Positions 60,778-64,000 of a stretch of 64,000 nt of DNA are shown piece after piece. Every line of letters starts with the position of its first letter. Position 1 is the first letter of the stretch. This stretch comes from Phycisphaerae bacterium. GTDB taxonomy: Bacteria; Planctomycetota; Phycisphaerae; Tepidisphaerales; Tepidisphaeraceae. The position numbers and the translations under genes are program-made. The notes under the pieces were generated by a model. That model did no database searches. It was not told the origin of the DNA and saw only the letters and a program-made list of their open reading frames with translations. The stretch covers positions 1 to 64,000 of the forward strand of contig BPJO01000006.1 in NCBI GenBank assembly GCA_026004655.1. Reading direction: 5' to 3'.

Positions 60778-62742
60778 TTAATGGGTCTGTTCCTCGAGAA
60801 CAGTGACAAGCGGTTCAGGATCGGAAGATTTTTCGGGCAGATTATTCTGCACCTGACCAGCAGTCGCTTGGCTCACTTGTTCGGGTGTTGAGGAAGGTTG
60901 CATACTTGCATCCCCGTCGGCCGGGAGCGTTGTTGGTAAAACCCTTTCAATGGTCGACCGTCGCGGTAGGACCGGAAGCTCGTTCTGATTCTCCTTGTCC
61001 GACAGGATTTGCCGACGGACAAACCCCCGAATCGAGCTGTTATCCATTGTGACGACCGTTTGTCCGGTGAGGGTTTCCTTTAATTTAATAGCTTCAGCGA
61101 ACTTGGGATTCAGATTGGTCGCGCAGTTTAGATGCCACAACGCCTTGTTCCGATCGGGATCGGGCTTTTTCAGTTCGGCTTCGGCATTCTCGTAAGCCAG
61201 TTCTGCAAGCCGTTCGCGTCCCCAAGGCATCATTCCCTTTCGGACCCCGACACGCAGCCTTTCTCCGTCCTTGGCCAGATCTTCAGATGCTTTACTGAAC
61301 GCTTCATCGTCTTTGATGATATGAGGGGTCAAAAGGATGATGATTTCTTCACGTGTGCTGCGATCCCGTTGTTGACGGAACAACGCCCCCGCTACCGGAA
61401 TGTTACCTAAACCGGGGACCTGTGATCGCGCGGTATCCGAAGACTCGCGGAACAGCCCTCCGATCACCACCGTGTGCCCGTCTTTGACCATGATGTTGGA
61501 AGTCACCTCGGTAGTGATTTTGAAAGGCAGATTAGAACTGGTCAGCCCGCCGGAGCTGTCTTCCGGGTGGATCTCCATGCGCACATATCCATCCTCCCCG
61601 ATATAAGGACGGAAAATCAGTCGGGTCCCCGTATCGAGAAACTCCACCGTCTGAATGGTGCTGGATTCAGTGACGGTTGTGGTCAAATACCCGTCTTTTC
61701 GACCGACAATCACTTCGCCTTTTTGCTTGTTCAGCGCCAGGATCTTGGGATTCGCCAGCACAACCGTATCCGTCACGCCTTCAAGAGCTGACAAGAAGAC
61801 CGAGACGTTGTCTGACACGAACCCGACTTTCATACCCCCCGGAATACTCGACGCAAAGGAGTTACCTGTACCGACGGAGGCAGCGTTGCTGCCCGAAATC
61901 GTACCCGCGTTGGCGCCGGTAATTTGTCCGCTGGTGTTGGAGATGATGCTGCTGAAATTGACCCCCGCCAGAAGATTGAAATCAACGCCCAGGGCGTTGT
62001 CTTCGCTGAGACCTGCCCGGAGGATGGTGGCTTCGATGAGGATCTGTTGTGGACGACGATCGATTTCTTTCAGCACACGGGCAACGGCTTCGAGATTTTC
62101 GGCATAGTCCGTAATCACGATCATGTCTTCGACCGCATGACTGTTCCCCCCGACATCACTCGTGCCGCTGCTGATACCTGCAGAGGCAGGAGTCGTATAA
62201 GACACCTGAGCGTCCGTAGAGAGGACTGGTTTGATCATGTTGACGGCATTTGCAGCCGGGGTGTAAAAGACTCGGAAGACCTCGGTTTTCAGCACCCGAG
62301 CTGCACGGTCCATTTCAGCAGCTTCCTTCTGTGTGTATACGAAGATAAAGTTGCCTTTTTCCCGATAGGTATACCCGCTGGATTGAAGAATGGCTTCGAG
62401 GGCCTCTTGGATCGTGACGCCATAAAGATTAGCGGTCACGGTTCCTTTCACGTCCTTGCCGGCGATAATATTCTTCTGCGATTGGGACGAGAGCATCCGC
62501 AGGACTTCGACGATACTGGCATCATTGACATGGATCTCGACAGTTCCCTGGGTCATGTCATATTTGATTTCACTGGTTTTTTCGGATTTGGTTTCGGGCG
62601 TGGGGATCGGAATTACGTCAGAACTGACAAATGGGTCGGTCATCGGAGGCGGAGACGAAATTGCCTGATCTGCCCCAAAGGAATAAATGGACAATGAGGA
62701 TAAGACGGTAGCAACTACTGCGTGATGGAGAGCCTTATTCAT
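60778..62742 (-). CDS. Secretin (GspD/PilQ family) outer membrane channel
   Basis: A 654-residue secretin. Signal peptide residues 1-24 (ALHHAVVATVLSSLSIYSFGA); secretin N domains (VEIHVNDASIVEVLRMLSSQSQKNIIAG and the NO/STN-like GVTIQEALEAILQSSGYTYRE, then a DYAENLEAVARVLKEIDRRPQQILIEATIL module), and the secretin core to about residue 545 with GTRLIFRPYIGEDGYVRMEIHPEDSSGG and IMVKDGHTVVIGGLFRESSDTARSQVPGLGNIPVAGALFRQQ. A C-terminal extension (about 550-654) ends Ser/Gln/Pro-rich. GAGGAGAT precedes the ATG at 62742. Confidence 0.93.
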   Translation of the reverse strand: MNKALHHAVVATVLSSLSIYSFGADQAISSPPPMTDPFVSSDVIPIPTPETKSEKTSEIKYDMTQGTVEIHVNDASIVEVLRMLSSQSQKNIIAGKDVKGTVTANLYGVTIQEALEAILQSSGYTYREKGNFIFVYTQKEAAEMDRAARVLKTEVFRVFYTPAANAVNMIKPVLSTDAQVSYTTPASAGISSGTSDVGGNSHAVEDMIVITDYAENLEAVARVLKEIDRRPQQILIEATILRAGLSEDNALGVDFNLLAGVNFSSIISNTSGQITGANAGTISGSNAASVGTGNSFASSIPGGMKVGFVSDNVSVFLSALEGVTDTVVLANPKILALNKQKGEVIVGRKDGYLTTTVTESSTIQTVEFLDTGTRLIFRPYIGEDGYVRMEIHPEDSSGGLTSSNLPFKITTEVTSNIMVKDGHTVVIGGLFRESSDTARSQVPGLGNIPVAGALFRQQRDRSTREEIIILLTPHIIKDDEAFSKASEDLAKDGERLRVGVRKGMMPWGRERLAELAYENAEAELKKPDPDRNKALWHLNCATNLNPKFAEAIKLKETLTGQTVVTMDNSSIRGFVRRQILSDKENQNELPVLPRRSTIERVLPTTLPADGDASMQPSSTPEQVSQATAGQVQNNLPEKSSDPEPLVTVLEEQTH

Positions 62743-62831
62743 GTAACATCTCCTCGAAAAGTCCGCGTTATTCGCGGCGGTTTTTTGCGGGTCACGTCGT
62801 TTCAGAGAACCCGCCGTTACGGGCATCGTGG

Positions 62832-63488
62832 TCATTTTTGCATGCGAAGCTCGAGCTTGATGCCCTCCCGCTCGAGGATCACACGCCGTGCCTCGATCGC
62901 GAGGACACGGAACTGGACGCCCACACCCGGGCGGTCCGACGCCACGACGTCACCTTTCTTTACAAGGCTCCCACCGATGATCGCCTGTGGCTCAGGCCCC
63001 ATCACCGTACTCTGCAACCGAAGCTTGGCCGCCTCCCGCTGCAGGTTCTGGATAAGAATATCCTGTCTTCTTTTCTGATCGGCCTCGAAAGAGCGTAACT
63101 TTTCAACTTCTTCCCAGAATTCCCCGGATTCCGGTTCTGACGAGACCGATTTTGCGGTCTTTGTCGGATAAAACTCGGTTTGGATCACGAAAAGGTTTCT
63201 TGAGACCGAGTTCACCGGTGTTTCTAACCATTGACGTAATTTGTTTGGAGCAGTCGCCGACCGGATTGCATTGGTTCTGATCGTTGATGAAGATCCCGTT
63301 TGCTGATTAAGCTTCGGTTTTATTCCTGAACTTGCCTGTACCGAAGTCGGCCCTCCACCCCACAACCAGTAGCGGAGCAGCACCACCAAGAGTACCAGAA
63401 GTAGTACACCGAGAATTCCCGTCTTTCGAGGATCGTCTCTTAATGATTCCGGCAACCATTCCGGTAGTTGAACCGAGGATCTGTTCAT
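62832..63488 (-). CDS. GspC/PilP-like secretion system protein
   Basis: A 218-residue bitopic protein. The membrane helix is about residues 25-45 (TGILGVLLLVLLVVLLRYWLW); a polar linker with a coiled part (FWEEVEKLRSFEADQKRRQD) leads to a small beta domain (LQSTVMGPEPQAIIGGSLVKKGDVV ... FRVLAIEARRVILEREGIKLELRM) like the homology region of GspC/PilP, which binds the secretin. The ATG at 63488 overlaps the stop of the PilO-like gene. It is 90 bases before the secretin gene. Confidence 0.75.
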   Translation of the reverse strand: MNRSSVQLPEWLPESLRDDPRKTGILGVLLLVLLVVLLRYWLWGGGPTSVQASSGIKPKLNQQTGSSSTIRTNAIRSATAPNKLRQWLETPVNSVSRNLFVIQTEFYPTKTAKSVSSEPESGEFWEEVEKLRSFEADQKRRQDILIQNLQREAAKLRLQSTVMGPEPQAIIGGSLVKKGDVVASDRPGVGVQFRVLAIEARRVILEREGIKLELRMQK

Positions 63489-64000
63489 GATTCTGCCCCG
63501 AAAAAGATGCTGACCATCAGTTCTGCTTCGACGAGACCTGATTTTCCGTCCCTGGACTTCAGATCCAGACCACGTGTTCGCAACATACGGGGCATTTCCT
63601 CGATTTGACGCAGGAAAGAGGAAACCTCCATGAACCCGCCCGTAAACTTCAGCGAAATGGGCATCTCCTGACACAGTTCCAGTCGCTTGACGTTAGCCGG
63701 CTCACAACGGAATTTCTGTAGCCCCGTCTTTTGGGCCAATCCGGCGGTTTCACGCAAAAAACCCGACAGATCCTGGTCCCGGGGCAACTGACGACTTCGT
63801 GCAAGCTGCTCTTTCAACCGTTGGACGTCCCGCTTGATCACGTCCAGGTCCTGTGCGGCCTGTTGATTTTGATGTATCTGTGATTCTGCAGACGCAATCT
63901 CCCTTCGAATCTCGCCTAACCGGTCGGTTCCAGGTCGATACAACATGAAGTAGAAAAACACGAGACCCAAACCGCTGATTAGACCAACAAACTTCTGACA
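63485..64000 (-). CDS. PilO/GspM-like secretion protein, partial (cut by window edge)
   Basis: The open frame runs past the window end, so the N-terminus is missing. A membrane helix (ISGLGLVFFYFMLYRPG) is followed by a coiled coil (EIRREIASAESQIHQNQQAAQDLDVIKRDVQRLKEQL) and a ferredoxin-like domain with LCQEMPISLKFTGGFMEVSSFLRQIEEMPRMLRTRGLDL, which is the PilO pattern. It stabilises the inner membrane platform. PilN/PilM-like genes are expected just beyond the edge. Confidence 0.85.
   Translation of the reverse strand, partial: CQKFVGLISGLGLVFFYFMLYRPGTDRLGEIRREIASAESQIHQNQQAAQDLDVIKRDVQRLKEQLARSRQLPRDQDLSGFLRETAGLAQKTGLQKFRCEPANVKRLELCQEMPISLKFTGGFMEVSSFLRQIEEMPRMLRTRGLDLKSRDGKSGLVEAELMVSIFFGAES

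Overview
The window looks like a planctomycete chromosome, probably from the Phycisphaerae side of the phylum. The evidence is a Planctomycetes/Verrucomicrobia (PV) type bacterial microcompartment (BMC) operon, secreted proteins with the LEPR-type N-terminal motif (ESRRFLAG, EPRRLLAG), a PEP-CTERM protein, a DUF1559-type pseudopilin and a full flagellar export set. No rRNA, CRISPR array or insertion sequence was seen. A perfect 16-bp parS site at 3282-3297 and mnmG at 32.2 kb hint that the window lies in the origin-proximal part of the chromosome.

Layout. 1-8.2 kb (+): PV-type BMC operon for breakdown of 6-deoxy sugar phosphates. It holds the acetate kinase tail, one hexameric and three pentameric shell proteins, a CoA-acylating aldehyde dehydrogenase, a class II aldolase, an uncharacterised RpiB-like protein, a class I aldolase-like barrel, a PfkB kinase, a D-lyxose isomerase-type cupin and a DeoR regulator. 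8.3-15.3 kb: housekeeping genes (GNAT, frame-shifted folP, cdaA-ybbR for c-di-AMP, proA, pepP, an amidohydrolase). 15.3-22.5 kb (-): flagellar block flgE, flbD, fliL, fliN, fliO, fliP, fliQ, fliR, flhB, behind a very good sigma-54 promoter match. 22.8-24.4 kb (-): two small membrane proteins and an unusual protein joining an HPF-like domain to sigma-70-like regions, with a second excellent sigma-54 promoter upstream. 24.5-29.8 kb: tadA, an NFU-type Fe-S protein, rsmB, rpsO and pnp with a structured leader. 29.8-38.3 kb: a secreted Kelch protein, hpf, a probable 6S RNA on the minus strand with its own promoter and terminator, mnmG, a hypothetical gene, a 953-residue membrane/coiled-coil protein and tRNA-Ser(UGA).

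38.5-47.8 kb is an accessory carbohydrate island: LamG-PEP-CTERM protein, pseudopilin, a PA14/pectate-lyase-like secreted protein interrupted by a frameshift, a sugar-isomerase-like TIM barrel, and a probable six-hairpin glycosidase split over two frames. It is followed by a receiver-like protein, a DUF2231 membrane protein and a GlcD/GlcF-type FAD-FeS oxidoreductase. 52.7-64 kb (-) is a type II secretion/type IV pilus operon (PilO-like, PilP/GspC-like, secretin, TPR lipoprotein) running into signalling genes (histidine kinase, response regulator, HD-GYP, STAS) and ending with the assembly ATPase and the inner membrane protein.

The parts may work together: secreted enzymes cut polysaccharide, sugars such as fucose or rhamnose feed the BMC, and lactaldehyde is oxidised to lactate, possibly passed to the FAD-FeS oxidase. 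That link is inference. Three interrupted reading frames occur, two of them exactly at runs of six G, so either sequence errors or frameshift biology must be considered.
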